Positions 48,160-61,900 of a DNA stretch of 64,000 nucleotides are shown here, piece by piece (positions within the stretch are counted from its first letter, which is position 1; the number at the start of each line of letters is the position of its first letter). The position numbers and the translations under genes were made by a program. The notes beneath the pieces were generated by a model that worked only from the letters and a program-made list of their open reading frames with translations, was not told the origin of the DNA and ran no database searches. Origin of the DNA: Opisthorchis felineus (Eukaryota; Platyhelminthes; Trematoda; Opisthorchiida; Opisthorchiidae); NCBI GenBank assembly GCA_004794785.1, contig SJOL01003717.1:16551-80550 (forward strand), in the 5' to 3' direction.

Positions 48160-48206
48160 CAGCCCACGACCGGTTTCGCCCTTCTTGGGGCTCATCAGGT
48201 AGGCGC
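48160..48206 (-). ncRNA. Hammerhead ribozyme
   Basis: The minus strand contains the full hammerhead core: CTGATGA (48,198-48,192), stem II GCCC/GGGC (48,191-48,188 with 48,181-48,178) with loop CAAGAA, then GAAA (48,177-48,174). Stem III follows as ACCGGT, and the predicted cleavage triplet is GTC, with cut between 48,168 and 48,167. Stem I pairs GCCTAC, directly before CTGATGA, with GTGGGC directly after the cut: six pairs with one G-U. A further CTC/GAG pairing (48,216-48,214 with 48,156-48,154) could extend stem I across an internal loop. The order of helices (stem I open) is type I, as in animal Penelope-like elements. Every invariant core base is present. Self-cleavage of multimeric transcripts is the expected role. 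Confidence 0.9.
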
Positions 48207-48216
48207 AGTCCCCGAG

Positions 48217-51200
48217 TTTCCGTCAACCCTATGTTCTACCTGAAACCAAATTGCACGAAATTAGCGAAGTACACTCATTTGAAAACAAAGTTGGTTTTGC
48301 GTGAGACTCACATGAAACCTAGCTGAATCACTCGTTTGTGTTTATCGCCTTCATTGTTGGATTTGTACACAGGAAGACATTGATAAAATTTTGTTGTTTT
48401 AGACGAAAGACTAATTCATTTCTAAGTTCCTCGCATAAGAGGATGCTAAGAACACGTCTCATGGAGAAACTAGTTGTCAGAACAAATCGTGATCCATTTG
48501 CAGGTATCATTTTTCTATTACTTATGATGCATTTGCCATGATGCGGGACAACCACTGCGCCGGTAGCTGTTATCATGCACTTTTTCGAAATCGTGTCCTC
48601 TAGTTATCTTTTGAACAGCGTGCATTTTCCCTGAAGTGAAATAAATTCCTTCAGTTGTCTAATACAGCCGAGTAGTCTAATGCGTCATTTTATGCAACCC
48701 CAAAATGGTTGCTTCGAAATTAAGAACAACTTTCAGGATGTATGGTCCTTGGTAGTAATGGTACAGAAACTAAACGGCCTCGGAAATAAAAACGTGTTCT
48801 CAAGCACGCTGCTCAGTGAAACCACGCCGGTTTGTGAATACACGTATTTGGTATGTCAAATCCTAAGTGTTACTCGCCATCCCACAAGGTGACTTGTTCA
48901 TTTATGCTAGTTGTCGAGTGATTGGTTTTCTCTATGATAAGGTACAGAGGCGACTGTCTTCCATAATATTTTAGAAAAGGTGTGCTCGTTTAATAAAAAA
49001 TTCAGAGCAACAATTTTGCGTGGTTTATATACGTGATGGATATCAGGATGGTCACTGTTAGCAGAAACATCAAAGGATGACAGAGGGAGCATTTTATAGG
49101 CCGATAAGTGAGCAGGACAGGAAACTGAGAGACCCGTGCGTTTGCAATCATGTTTCCCTTGAACTTTCAGTGAAAAAAAATTGCATGTCTATGAATTTAG
49201 TTGGTGTTCTATGCCGAATGGTTTTATGAGAACATCCGTTCGGCAATAGAATGAGCATGAAGAAGGTAGCTTAGCTTCCTTGCATGCTTAGGTAACCAAA
49301 CGACTTACAAGCTATCTCAGAAAAATTGTCTTGCTATTGCAGAGCGAACCACATCCCGTACTCATTTGTCGTGCAAGAAAAATGCTGAAACTACCACTGT
49401 GGTGCAATTATATGGGCTGTCAATTAATAAGCCACCGTTGTCATGGGCCTTAATGAACCACATTGAATGTTTTGTCGGTGTGGGCCACGACAAAACGGTT
49501 AGATGTCTGTTGGTGCGCCTGCCGTTGAGATTTGAGCAAGTTTAGAGTCGGATTATGTATGAACGGAGTGAAGTTGTTTGCACCATTCCACAACAATTCC
49601 GCTGACTTGCACTTCAATTTTAAGTCCCCTCCGAATATTTGCTCATTTTCTAGGGCAAAGTTCATACACTAGTGCAAGCCTCCTTTATTTTCACGTTCAT
49701 GCTTGCCGGGTGCGATATAAGGACTGTTTCTCTGCTCCGTATACCGCAGACTAGGAACCAAGTTAATTAACTGCTGCACTTAGTGATCCTTTTACAGTTG
49801 ACGCAACACGAGTTTGGGTATGCAAATTTGTCTTCTCCATCCAATTTGTTTGGACCTCTCCTTCCATGACTCTGCTATCCGTCAATGTACCTATCATTCT
49901 TCTCAAAAATAAGTCCAGGATGTTTTCGTCCCAAGTAAGTTCATAATTTATCGTTATCAAATTGGACTCTTACGATTCTCACTTCGTATTTACACGCAGT
50001 GAATAACGGAAGTCTGGTGCATTTAAATGCTTCCAAAATATAAGGCGTTCTAGCTTGTTACAAGGTTCCTCCCGGATATGGAATCCGTACACAAAATCTT
50101 CGGTTAAACGGACAACCTCGAGGCAAGGGTAAAGCGGTTTTTAACCTGGAGCTGCTACTTCATTTGGGCTTTGTACTCGGGGTTAATGCATACATTCGAA
50201 AGTTGATCAGGCATACACCCCGAAACAATGGGAAACAGATCCACACGTGATCATGGCTGCATACGAATGCAAGATAACTTGCAGGTATTACAAAGTTTTC
50301 TGGTATTCGCGAGTGTACCCTCCTTTAGAAATCCGTTACCGACCAATTTGTCAGGGAGGAGGTAGGCGCAAAACCGTTTGGATCCATTGCTTGAATTTTT
50401 TCCAAGAATCATACAATCTCCTTAACCTTAGTGAAAAAAAACTCTCATTTAGAATTACCACGACTGCACGCAGGTTACATATGCTTTCAAGGGCACTTAA
50501 TTCATTGGATATTTGTTCGGGCCATCTCAACTTGCAGAGGTTTCCTTCAAGTCGTTGTTGGTTGTTACAGTTTACTTTTAGCTCGGCATACGTGGCCTTG
50601 TTTTATGCGTGAGATAGGTAGCATCCAAAATATTTGAAAACATTAAACATTATAAATAACAGATACAATACTCCTCAAAATGCCTAAACGTTTGCATGCT
50701 TGGTAAGTGGAGTTCATAATTATGCCTTTTCAGGTTAAAGCATGCTTGATCAAACCCGATGCATTTCGCACAGGTTGGTAAAAACTAGACCGAAATGGTA
50801 GGAGTAAACTCCAATATAGTCAGATGCGGTTCCCAGGTCACACAGCTTCGAAGATTATTAACTGTCACCTGAATGACTTTTTTGGGCAGATATCAACACA
50901 GGAGAAATGATAATGGAATTCAACAGTCGCTCATCAGTCAATACGAAGTTAAAGTATATGGTGCCGGCCTGTGCTTCTCAATGCACACATTTGTTCCCTT
51001 ATACTCATAGGGCTATGCATCTTGAGCGATACGCCACTTATATAAGATTAACAAGGAGCGGCAACCGGTTTAATGAAGGTGGAACTGTCAGAAAAGCGGC
51101 AAACGTTATCGCTGGGCAGCTTATTGATATGAATTAATGCGTCAGTCCGGCAAAATTGCTCGGGGCAAACTGTTGAGTCCAGATACAACGTCAGAATGCC

Positions 51201-54200
51201 ACATTTATACAAATGTGGGAAATAGCCAAAGTGATAATCATTCGCAGAGTCGCCCATTCCCGCTGTGAACAAAAGTGATTACAAGCGCTTCTAAAACTAG
51301 CTTAATCACCACTGAAACTACTGCATCATCGTTTTCATAATAAAACCATGGCGATACGCCGCAGCCTACTGGTATACAAGGTCACTAATTGTTTGTTAGA
51401 ATCGGCGGCCGGATGATCTCTCCATTACAGTTTACTTCGGATCAACATCCACTTGGTGAACCTCAGTTATTAACACAAGACGCACTTTTGGTAAAATGAG
51501 CCATGTAACGGTTCTTGAGCAACTCCCGTACCAAAATGTCCACCGAACAAACGCAACATGATAAATTCAACCTAGCCGCGCGATTTTGGCTTGAATTACT
51601 TCTTAGACGTCACAGACGTCATAAGCGTTTTTAGAAGAAGGAGCCTTAGAACACGGAGGAAGGTCAAGTGACGAAAACTGGCAGTAATGTATTTTGACAA
51701 GGTTGTTATGATGATCTAAACAGAATTAGTATTGTGAATGTTTCATCGTACTGGTAATGATATATGCGATGTAATAATGCACTTTTATCTCTGTGACTTT
51801 GCCATGGTGTACGTTATATAAATATAGTTTCAGCTCAACTAGTGCCATACGCATATGTTAGATATATTCATGTATATACGTATAGTTGTTAAACCTTTAG
51901 GGTTGCCGGTTTGTGCTTTCCGCATATGACAATGCAAAGCTGCGCCTTGTAAACAAATACGCCAAAACACAATTGTCGGTATCACAGGTTGGTGGGTTTT
52001 CACGGTTTTCTAGTAGTTCATTCATCTGCAACAATAAACACAACTTTATCTGACACATAGCAACAATAGATGCAGATTGCACATACCTACCACCGAGGTG
52101 GTTATGATAAACTGTGGTGTGTTATTTCCGGGATTCGTGTAGTGTCTTCCCATCATTCATGATTAGTGTAAAAGGTAATGTATCTTAATACAAAATCTCT
52201 TGTGTTTCAAACGGCTGGCTTTGACGATAGCTGGACCGTATTTGCCCACGTAATTGACATAGAGCACAAGGACATGCAAGTGTAGTCTTCGTTGTAATCT
52301 ACTTGCATCACCGTTTGCAAGTGCATCAACTACATAGTATAAGGTGGTCATGTACGTACAATTGATGATCGACTGATTTGCAAGCAAGTGAAGTGATCCG
52401 GTAAAATCCGCCTTCAGTTCGGGACATAAGAATGGCTTGTGCGATTTCAATCGGAATTTAGACTAGACACTGAATGATAAATCTGGCTTCCTAATTTCTC
52501 GAGTCTAATATATAAATCTCTGCAATCGCACAATTTCATGATTAACCAAAATGTATTTTCTTTCAGCTCTGTGCTACTGGTGATTTGTAGTGAGGATGAA
52601 ACCGTCACAAAATGTCCGCGACATTTCAGTCTTGATTGGTTTTCCCTACAGACTCGCGAAATCTTATCCGGTTTTGAAGACTCTATGGTTCATTTGAGGT
52701 TCCATTTGTGAGTGCTTCTGACGTCATATTGCAGGACGCTTTTGTGGAAACCACATGAGAACCAGGCCATCAAGGCGAATTTGCTACAGGCTCATCTATG
52801 TACTCAAAATATATATGATCAGTATCACCAGTGTAAAACCAATTATCCAAGTGCATTGTTCATAGTTGACTACACAATCAGTGAAACGTGTACTCACAAA
52901 ATAGGGAAACTACCTTTTTAATAAGCATCGGTGCTCAGTCCAACTCCATGAAGCTCCATATAATCCAATGACCGATGTAACCTTGATGGGTAAAAAAGTG
53001 TCTGTACCAAAGTTTGCCATTCTTGGAGAGCGATTCGACACATTATTAAACGGCCTTATACAGAAGCATGGTATTCCAAATCAGGTGACAAGTATGCAGA
53101 AAGGGGCGGACTATGAGGCAGAATTTTGCAGACGGACATTCAGTTTGCACACCGGTTGTTTGGTGTAGTGTTTCAACCATCTAAAATAAAGCTGGCCTAT
53201 TGCAGACTAACCGTGCATCAGATTGGTCCGCGTCGTTATATGATGCTTAATTATGTTATGTTGCCACTCTGCCCACTCGTATTTCATTTCTTTAAAATTT
53301 TCCCCACTATGCTCTTTCACTTACACTTTCAAAGTTACGGCTCAGGCTTGAGTTGGGAACTCTCCGAAATGTATTCCATATTCTTCGCATATGTTGTTGA
53401 CCGATTGCTGCAAGAAATGCACCTCAATCTGCAAGCTTCACTTCTGTATAACATAATGATTTTTTAAGTCATAATTGTGAAGCCAAAGGGTGAATTTTTG
53501 TTAAGTACGCCCAGTTAGTGACCGTAGACAATCGAGTAGCATTCAAGGACACTTTTTTTCGGTTCGTCTAGAGGTTTGCTCTGAAGTCCTGATCAACTGT
53601 CTCGTTGGTCGTTAGAATACCATCTTGTGTGCAACTATATACGTCACTCAAAAAGCTTGTTCTGGTGAAACAACCAAACGCAAAGCCCTCTGAGGAAAAT
53701 TTAATATCACTTTCACGATCTGCAGAAAAATTTCAGACCTATTTTTATTTGAATTCTATGTCCGACCAAAAAGGCGTTTTTACGTTTGATATTTCACTCG
53801 TGATTCTGAGCTGGACTTACGAAGGGGTTTGGTAAAAAGTTAGGAGCTCTTCTATGAATATGTTGCATCGGAAAACTCGGTTGTGGAGCATTTTAAGATA
53901 ACTGCTCTTGTGTGGTATCAAATTTAGCCTTATACATTGTGTAGTCAAAATGAGTTTTTCTCATGAGTCAAATATTAGGACAGCCCAAATCCTCGGTTGT
54001 TCGACCTAATTACAGAAGTGCTGCCAATAACATCCTTCCGAAGGGGTAGCAATATTCTGCCAATAAACAGCAGAAGTAAAGCAGATAGATTTAGTTAACA
54101 TTGGCCATACCTTTTTTTTAACATATTTTTAGTCACATAGTATCATCTGTTTCGAGGTCAAAATTTCTATGCCCTTATTCTCAGGCTTATGTTTTGACAC

Positions 54201-54891
54201 CTTATGTGAATTGTGCATCGCTCTCAAGCATTTTCATCACACTCAAAAACAGCTTCTGTTATTGCAGAGTTAATTCGGTGTTTCTCTATAGTGTCGACAA
54301 CAAACAATTGCCAAAACTTGCCTAGTCCTTGAACAGGTATCCTCCACAATATTATGCCCCGCAACTGAGATACACGCGAAATATGGGATTCGACACACAC
54401 GACAACGCGACTGGTGGCGCAAACTTGTACGCTATGTTATTGTACGCAAGCTAGGGCACAGTTAGCTTGGAAGAAGAGCGCTGAACCATCAGTCACAGCC
54501 TTGTTCCCGAAGTTGAGTTTCAAATAATATAGTTGTAATGAGAGGATATTTTCACTAGGCAATCCAAAGGTTTCAACTCTGGTGACCCAGAAGGTGATTG
54601 TGGTCTGATGTCATTGTGTTCGTACATCTGTAGAGAACGACCCTGGCGATTGTGCGATCCATTCGTGTTAAAGCAAAATTTACGAGGATTGAAAGATTAA
54701 TTGATCGTGCACTGGAAGTTTCCACGCAAAACCTGTGTCTAAGAACTTAGTATAAATATGACGCATAGTTCAGGGAAATGCGTAAGCGGGGTAGGTATAA
54801 AGGTGCCATAAAATATATGCACGTGACTTCTAAAATGTTCTCAAAAGTATGCTTTTTCTAGAGAAGCAACAATAACGAAGAAACTCGAAAA
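48217..54891. other. Largely featureless DNA
   Basis: About 6.7 kb without firm features. The minus frame 48,576-48,328, upstream of the ribozyme on its strand, has a stretch RNELVFRLKQQNFIN. It vaguely recalls the linker after reverse transcriptase in Penelope-like proteins; I do not call it. A 66-codon frame at 52,968-53,168 and a 113-codon frame at 53,126-53,467 lack motifs. Confidence 0.4.
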
Positions 54892-55113
54892 TTGTTTCCC
54901 TATACCAGAGGGGTCAGTGAAATATTTTCGATGAGCAAACTCGTCTGCTCCAGTTATATAATCCCGTGGACGTTAGAATACTGTGCAAATGTGTGGTTTT
55001 CAAAAACAACTAATATCAGGAAACTCAGTACCTGCAGGTGGCGACTTAAAACGCGACAGCCCGAAAAAATATGCGGTAGATGGTTAAATGCGCGACGCGG
55101 ATGCCTTCTGTAA
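54892..55113 (+). pseudogene. LINE reverse transcriptase thumb/post-RT fragment
   Basis: The frame reads SKLVCSSYIIPWTLEYCANV, then WFSKTTNIRKLSTCRWRLKT. This fits the conserved region after the RT core of CR1/Jockey-type LINEs: LVRSYIRPxLEYCxxVW, then a linker, then KLExVQRRxTKR. LEYC and VW are exact, whereas VQRR has become TCRW. The frame ends at a TAA at 55,111. No RT core was found upstream in the same orientation, so this is an isolated piece. It differs from the relic at 4.3-4.9 kb and need not belong to the same family. Confidence 0.55.
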
Positions 55114-55790
55114 ATAGCACGTTGATCGATAGAAATATTTGTAAGCACTGCTTGCTCAATTGAAGTCTTATTCGCTTTTTCTATTTGATAGACTTTCAAT
55201 CCCATCAGTGTTTTTTCTAAAAGACTCTGTCCGCGGAACTGTAGTTGCGGTGACTGAAATTGTTCGTGTTCGCGGTGACTGGAAGAAGAGAGCTTTATTA
55301 CATTCGTATTCTCCACTGCTGCTGTGAATCACTTTGACATAACCAGCGGGCTTTTTCCGCGGTAATATATGTTATTTGTACTGGCTTTGCTAAATGTCGG
55401 CAGTTCAATAAGGCATAAATTGGCGATGCATTATTGTTTTCCTGGCAGGCGTCTTGCTTAAGCGATAGGCTTACTGAAGTACCGCGTCGCGTATCAGGAT
55501 GGAAATAAAAAAAATCCTTGGACTCACAAGACAATAGTTGATCGTTGGTAATTGATTATAACAACCATGCTTACATGAGGCCAAATACTCTATTGCTTGA
55601 TTGTGCATCCACATTGTACCTTCCAACTGGTTGCAAGCAAATACATCATTAACAAGCCGTCTGTCAGACTCAGTCACCAGATCAACTGCCACCTGATCAA
55701 CAGCCGATCAGCCCAACGCGCAAGAACTTCACCAAACAGCCACGGTCATCTTGAGCGTTCTGTCACATTTTTTCTTAAGAGTATCCAACC
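55114..55790. other. No firm feature
   Basis: A minus-strand frame (55,692-55,471) begins AVDLVTESDRR and has a GTAAGC donor-like site, but the peptide departs from any family I know. On the plus strand CACCTGATCAACAG (about 55,692-55,705) sits where a hammerhead would be expected relative to repeat F. The core G is changed and the rest is not recognisable. Confidence 0.35.
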
Positions 55791-55920
55791 AACTAAAACA
55801 TGATGCAGCCTGGTGCAGCACATTCAGTTGCTTAAAAACAGTGGAAAAAGCATATTCCGCTGGGTTCCCGGAGGGTCCCGAATAAAAAAATAATCTGGTA
55901 TGCAAATGAGTGTATTCCGT
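55791..55920 (+). repeat. Repeat F, copy 1
   Basis: AACTAAAACATGATGCAGCC, then TGGTGCAGCACATTCAG and later GCTGGGTTCC and TGCAAATGAGTGTATTCCG, match 63,845-63,972 in the same direction. The offset is 8,054 bases. No open frame is shared. Confidence 0.7.
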
Positions 55921-58900
55921 CAAAGTTAAAGGAGGCAAAATTAACCGGTGTTCGCATTGGTTCGGGGTTGAGATATATATATGAAGCGTCATTTTACAAT
56001 TTCCATGTATATCTGGTTCAAGTCGCGGCCGTTAAACCGCAATGTATTTTCTTTACACTGTTTGGGTTTTTTCTCAACGCAACTCAATGTCCCAATAAAT
56101 TTGAACTATGCGAACCTGTGGTGAAGATCTATATATTATCAAATATTAGAGTAAGATGATCATGGTTGTGGAGTACACTATCAACTTACTAGGTCCAGTA
56201 TGCGAATAACGGACTTTGTGGTCAAGCAAATGAGTGTTCAATAATTTTCCGGATGATCACGGGGTGAAAACATTGAGTTTCGTAAAAGCAGACTGCTCGT
56301 AATTCCTATTAGTAGTGAAACAGCTTTGCAGTGTTTATTTTCAGGCATTGGCTAACGCCACTTACATTACAAAATAGCATTTAAAAACTGCAAAATGTTT
56401 TTGCAGTAATTGGGTATTTGATTCAATCTTCTACTTTTAAAACATGGTAAAAGTACCATTCGCTTTCAAACAACAGCAACAGCAGAATGATATTTTATTA
56501 GAGCCCTGGTTGAACACGGGCGTAAATGTTGGCAGAGAGGAAAACGCATTTTTTAAACTTCGAACAACAATCCTATGGTTAGCAGGAGCCACAAAATCGT
56601 CTTTAGGTATATCCTATGTTAATGCACATCATGTTTATTAGGCAGAAATGGGCTACTATCTGGTAACGTGCAGACCATATAGAAGGTTATGTATACGGTG
56701 AAATATACTCATTGGGGAAGAATTATAAATGTGAAAATGTTTAGCACAGTCGCAAAATTCAAGTATTTCATGCCATAGTCATTCAGCAGGACCGGACTGT
56801 TCACACGAATAACCGGTTCTATTTAACACGTGCTAATAATGTATTCTTAACTGCGCTAAGAATTTGTCCCTGGGTGATGCAATTCACACACCGTCAACAA
56901 AATGGGCAGTGAGTGAACGTTTAGTATTTTAGGATCGCTTTCTCACGTGAAGAGCAAAAGAGACTGGTGACTTTGAGGGAAAACATTTTGCTTGCTGGTG
57001 GCAGGAAATTATGCCGGAATTTTAATAGTGAATAAGTCTTACATGCTGAAATGGACTAAAGCATTATCAGTGGATTTATTGGGACAGCACATCAGCATTG
57101 TGAGTAATTCACCCGCTACTAAGATATAATGGCATTCTTCTTATAAACTCCGAGTTCACGTCACGATTTCACGTGTTGTCTTGCTTCGGCATTGGTGAAT
57201 TTTTAGGTCAACAGGCCAAAATATTTGCGGGAGTATAACGAGATTTTGGTAGCATCTCCACTGAGTGCAAAGCGGAATAAATTTGTATCGGTTCACCCGC
57301 GGCTGCACGGATGCACATCTCTAGCTTGAGGAGGTGTTCTGGTGAAACGCAGCTGAATGTGTCATTTATAATTGTTCATCTGAATGGACCATTATTACAT
57401 TGTCTAGATGTAACATGCTACTCATGGAGCTCCTGGGAGCGCATCAAGAGCGGCACAAAGAGAACAGCACAGTCGATTAAAGAAAACCATTATAAAGGAA
57501 GCATTCATTTTATATATGAATGCATCTCCCGTTGAAATTAACTCCTGTGCTAACAAGAGTATTTACCAGGCTTAGTCCCATTTGGGTTCAAGTGGAACAT
57601 CGGTTTGACGGAGAATCGTGGACCGCATCCACCTGATAAACCGCGAGAAGCACAAAATCGGTCAAAGTAATTTCAGCATCCTCAAGTGTAATTTCCTTCG
57701 TTCTGCCGTTGGTCGCCTTTAATGCACCAAGTCATCAATGAAAGGCCGGACCATGGTTGACTCGTGTAACTTACCATGATTTTGTCGCACCATGATTAGT
57801 TTATGCGAACAATTAGAGTTTGAGACCACAAGCCATTTTATTGGCACGTTTTTTGCTTCTTTGCATTCACACAGAGAATTAGATATCAGATCAGTTTAAG
57901 TGCGGCGTTAATTGCACGATTGTGGCTTGCCGCGTGGCACAAAGACCTCCGGATTCAATGGTTGTCACAGCGTTTGTCCCTTCAGCATGCGGCCGTGATT
58001 CTCTTCCCCAGCGTCCTGTATCACGCAGCCTTCACGGTGAATAGCGTTCGCCAGTTTTCTCGCCCTTTTAGCTCGCACATTTTGAAAACAACGGCAGTTT
58101 ATTTCGCTCAGCCCTTGGTTGTCAATAACATTATTTGGAACATTCAAAAGGCTATTAGAGTAAGCTCACTCAACATATTTTCGTGAACATATAAGAAACG
58201 CGGTCAAAATGGTGTCAGATTGCCTGAAATCGAAGGCTGCGTTTCGCTAGATCATTATTTGTCCAATTTGGGGAATTCACATCATAGATTCATGCTAGTT
58301 GTGAATAGCATAAGTCTGCGTTGCAAAACCCTACGCCTCGTTATTAGGAACAGCACTCAAGTAAACAGTAAATTTCAGTGCTTCAGGGAAGGCCATCATC
58401 GGAGGAAGATTGTTAAGAATTGATTAAGTGATTACACAGATCCAAAAGCGGGAAGCAACAGAACAGTTACTATTCATGAGAACGGACTTATATCTTCGGG
58501 TCTGGTGAAGTAAGACAGTGTGGACGAATTTCGGTTCACATCAGGATGGAGTATGTTTTTTGTTTACCATGGTTTTTAACATAAGTTTGTTTTTTATGTT
58601 GCCTGTGAGGTTATTGAATATCACGCTCAAGCGCTCAAATATGCACTTCTGCTAGCTATTTTCTGGCCTATTAACTTACGACACCTGTTAACCCTTGGAA
58701 AAATTTCAACCACTTCTACAGTGCATTATTTGCTCTACTGAAACAAACCCAGACATGTAGAACCAACCACCTCAGCGCTATTGAGGACCTGAATGATTTG
58801 ACCTGAGACCTATATGTAGAAAGACGTTGCGTGCATGCTTCAAAACTTGTGTGATCGGATCAGGTGATGCTGTCGCTACAGATAAAGTGTTGCGTACAAT

Positions 58901-61900
58901 CACATAGGAACAGCAAATAATTAAACTGCTTGCTGGTTAAATAATTGTGGTCGATCAAATAGCCCAATATACAGTATAATCAAAATATGTATGGATATCG
59001 CAGAATGCACGTTCATTATGTATCAAATCAACAAGAGAAGATGTGCACGAACATTCTCGAATATCCGCAAACTACTAAGGACTAATAAGTAGCTTAGAAG
59101 ACCAATGAAATTCACTCAGTAAGGGAAGTTTCATCTGAGTGGTCATCACCCAATTTGCTATTGAATAGGTGCAACACTTGGATCCTGTTAACGGCGACTG
59201 AATGGTGCTATGTCCTGACTGGAGGTGATTTGTTCACATTGCTGGTCAGGCCCTTATGGTCCAACCGTAGTGTTCAAACCACCGGCCCGATAGTTTTGGG
59301 TTCAGCAATCCTAAGAGGTCCGTGAGACGTCGAAGTCATCGATGGTCCGCAGCATGCAACATCCCAGAACAGCAGTGACATAGTTGGATAGAGGGTCATA
59401 GATTTGATAGTGCATATGGTTTGAGGGTTTTGCAATGCCCGCCTTGTCTTCCTCTGTCTCATCCGGAACGGTTATGGCTATGATATACTCAAAAAGCATA
59501 GATTGATTGCTTTCTCACACACTGAGAATTGTGTGCATGTGTGATCTTCAGGGGTATGTTTTTTTAAATTAGCTCAATAAATTTTCCAAGGTACGAAGCC
59601 ATACGGCTAAGTATGTGAAAAACCCACTCTAGTTGTATCAGCTTGCACCCGGAATTAAGCCCTGATTGTGTTTCGGGATTCATAGGCCTAAACCCGTAAG
59701 ACACCGCAGGCATCAGCAAGTAGAAAATTAATCTTAAGTTATTCTTGCAATTGGTTGTGTAAGCTACGTTGTATGAATAAACACAACCAAATATTTTTGT
59801 GTGGCTAGAATAAATATGGCAAGGTTAAGCTGTTTTCACTAATATCCGTTTTGTCCACCGGCATTTCCGTCCCTTCAAGCTAACTGCTTAATCCTAATCT
59901 ACCAACATCAAACTGGTGAACATTTTCGTCTGGTTCTTTGCAGCATCTGTTCAACTGCAATGCCCCTTTTGTGTATATATCAGATGCTTCTCGAGATAAA
60001 CACGAGAGATGCCCAAGTCGAGACAGGAACTGTCGATATGCAAAGGTTGGGTTCTAAGCGCGGGCTCCAGTTAAGAATGCTGGCACGTAACCCGTCGAGC
60101 GCCCTTGAGTCCAATAAACTATCTGGGTGCATGAAAATCAGAGTGCGGCAAAGTTGAATGACGTCAGTCCTTCAAACGGAGCATTCTTGAGACTTCTGGC
60201 GTCTGGCCACTGGATGTGTATTGGATTTAACCATATGACAGGCCGAAGCATGCATGACCACTCAGAAGAAGGCACGACTAAGACAATATCAGCTACCGTA
60301 ACGTTTTTCTGCCCCTAGACAGCTGGTTTTTGAGTAATACGCGCAAAAGCCTACGTCTTGAATGACCTGCATACCCAATAGTCACAACTAAAGGTCATCA
60401 TGCGTCGTAGTGAATCAGCCAAACTTTGGATCAGTCAGGTGCGGCTGACGGCACATGTTACACTTTTGAGCTTTTCAGTAAAGTGTCACTAATGCATATG
60501 AATTTTTGCAGCTAGTGTCGACTGATTACAACAATGATATCGAAGGTGATCGCAAGCTCCGGTTCTTCTTTGCCACTGGTTACAATATGTTATTCAATAC
60601 GACTACGTCTTTATATCCTATATGCATCGAAAGGCAACCTATGTTTGGTCTTCACTTCATCATTCCTGGCAGATCTGCGCGGCAAATAACAGACTCGGAA
60701 TGTAAGTATACCAAATGTGACACCCAGTGGTGAAAATACCCCGGTATCAAACCAAAATAGGGATGATTTGAAGTGAATGGTTCTATTTGTTGCATACAAT
60801 AGATCAGATAGTCAAAGCAATACAACCGGTAACTCCTTGCGTATATCCTCACTAATACCCCACAACTCCCGTTCAGTCCAAACAAATCTGTGGTTGTTTC
60901 AGAACACAGATCTAGGAATGTCGGTGATGTGCGTGGGCAGTTGCGTACCACGGTAAAGTCATACAATAGTGGTAAGTATGGCGCATCCGACGGTACTTAG
61001 AGATTAATGCCATTGAGTTTGGGTGTATTTTGCGACAAAGGAAGTTCTCAGAAAATTTGCAAACAGTGCTTCGCCACTGAGCAATTCGAAACCGCCCTGG
61101 GCTCGAAAGGTCAAAAGTAACTTGGATTATCCGCAGTAAACGAAAATCATTTGGTTGTGCAAGTTAAACACACTCAGATGCCAATCCTAGCGAATGCCTT
61201 TTGTCCTAAACGAAAAACATATTTTGATAAGTTAATTCCAACAGTGTATACTGTCCGGCATGTGTGCACGCGCGAACAGGTCACAGAACATATTTTCATT
61301 TTTGAACGTTGCGGAACTAGCCCAATTAAAGTTGTAATTGAACAAATTATCAACGCCGGTTTTGTAAGGTTAGGATGTCATTCGACTGCTGCACAACATC
61401 CCGTTCTGTTAGTAGGTTAACGTCCAACAGAGTTGTTTTGACACCATCCGGTTTTCTCTCAGATATGCACACCTGACTGGTGAAAAAATTGGTTCCTACT
61501 AATGTTCGTGGACTTCTACAGAAGTCCTGTTATTGGATTCACTCGCAGCAATGTTGGACACCTATTCGGACAGAGTAAACACCAACCAAACGTGTTGTAA
61601 ATCTGGCAAAGGATAAAACAATAGCAATAAACAAATCGTGTGAAAGTACTTGACCGTTCGTTTCAGGTGTTCGAGCGCTATGTTGATGTACGGATACATT
61701 CATCATAACGCAGTACATGTCAGTATTCAGTATGGGTGCAGCTCGAACCCTCACCATGTAACTGGTGTGCATTGTGTGCAGGTTGAAATCGAGGACTGCA
61801 AATACGTTTTTAGAATAAACATATACCTTCTGGTAATTCCAACGGTGAGAGTGTGCACTGTCTTTTCACAAGGCCCCATTCAAGCATTCGAGGATGCCAA

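Noticed and set aside
48328..48576. Minus-strand frame with RNELVFRLKQQNFIN as a Penelope RT-to-endonuclease linker
   Set aside because: The resemblance is vague, and no reverse transcriptase or GIY-YIG block was found on that strand nearby.
55471..55692. AVDLVTESDRR on the minus strand, recalling inositol monophosphatase
   Set aside because: Only a few residues agree, and the sequence after them diverges completely. Likely chance.
55660..55720. CCTGATCAACAGCC upstream of repeat F as a possible decayed hammerhead
   Set aside because: The essential core G is changed and neither GAAA nor the helices are readable. It was mentioned only as context.
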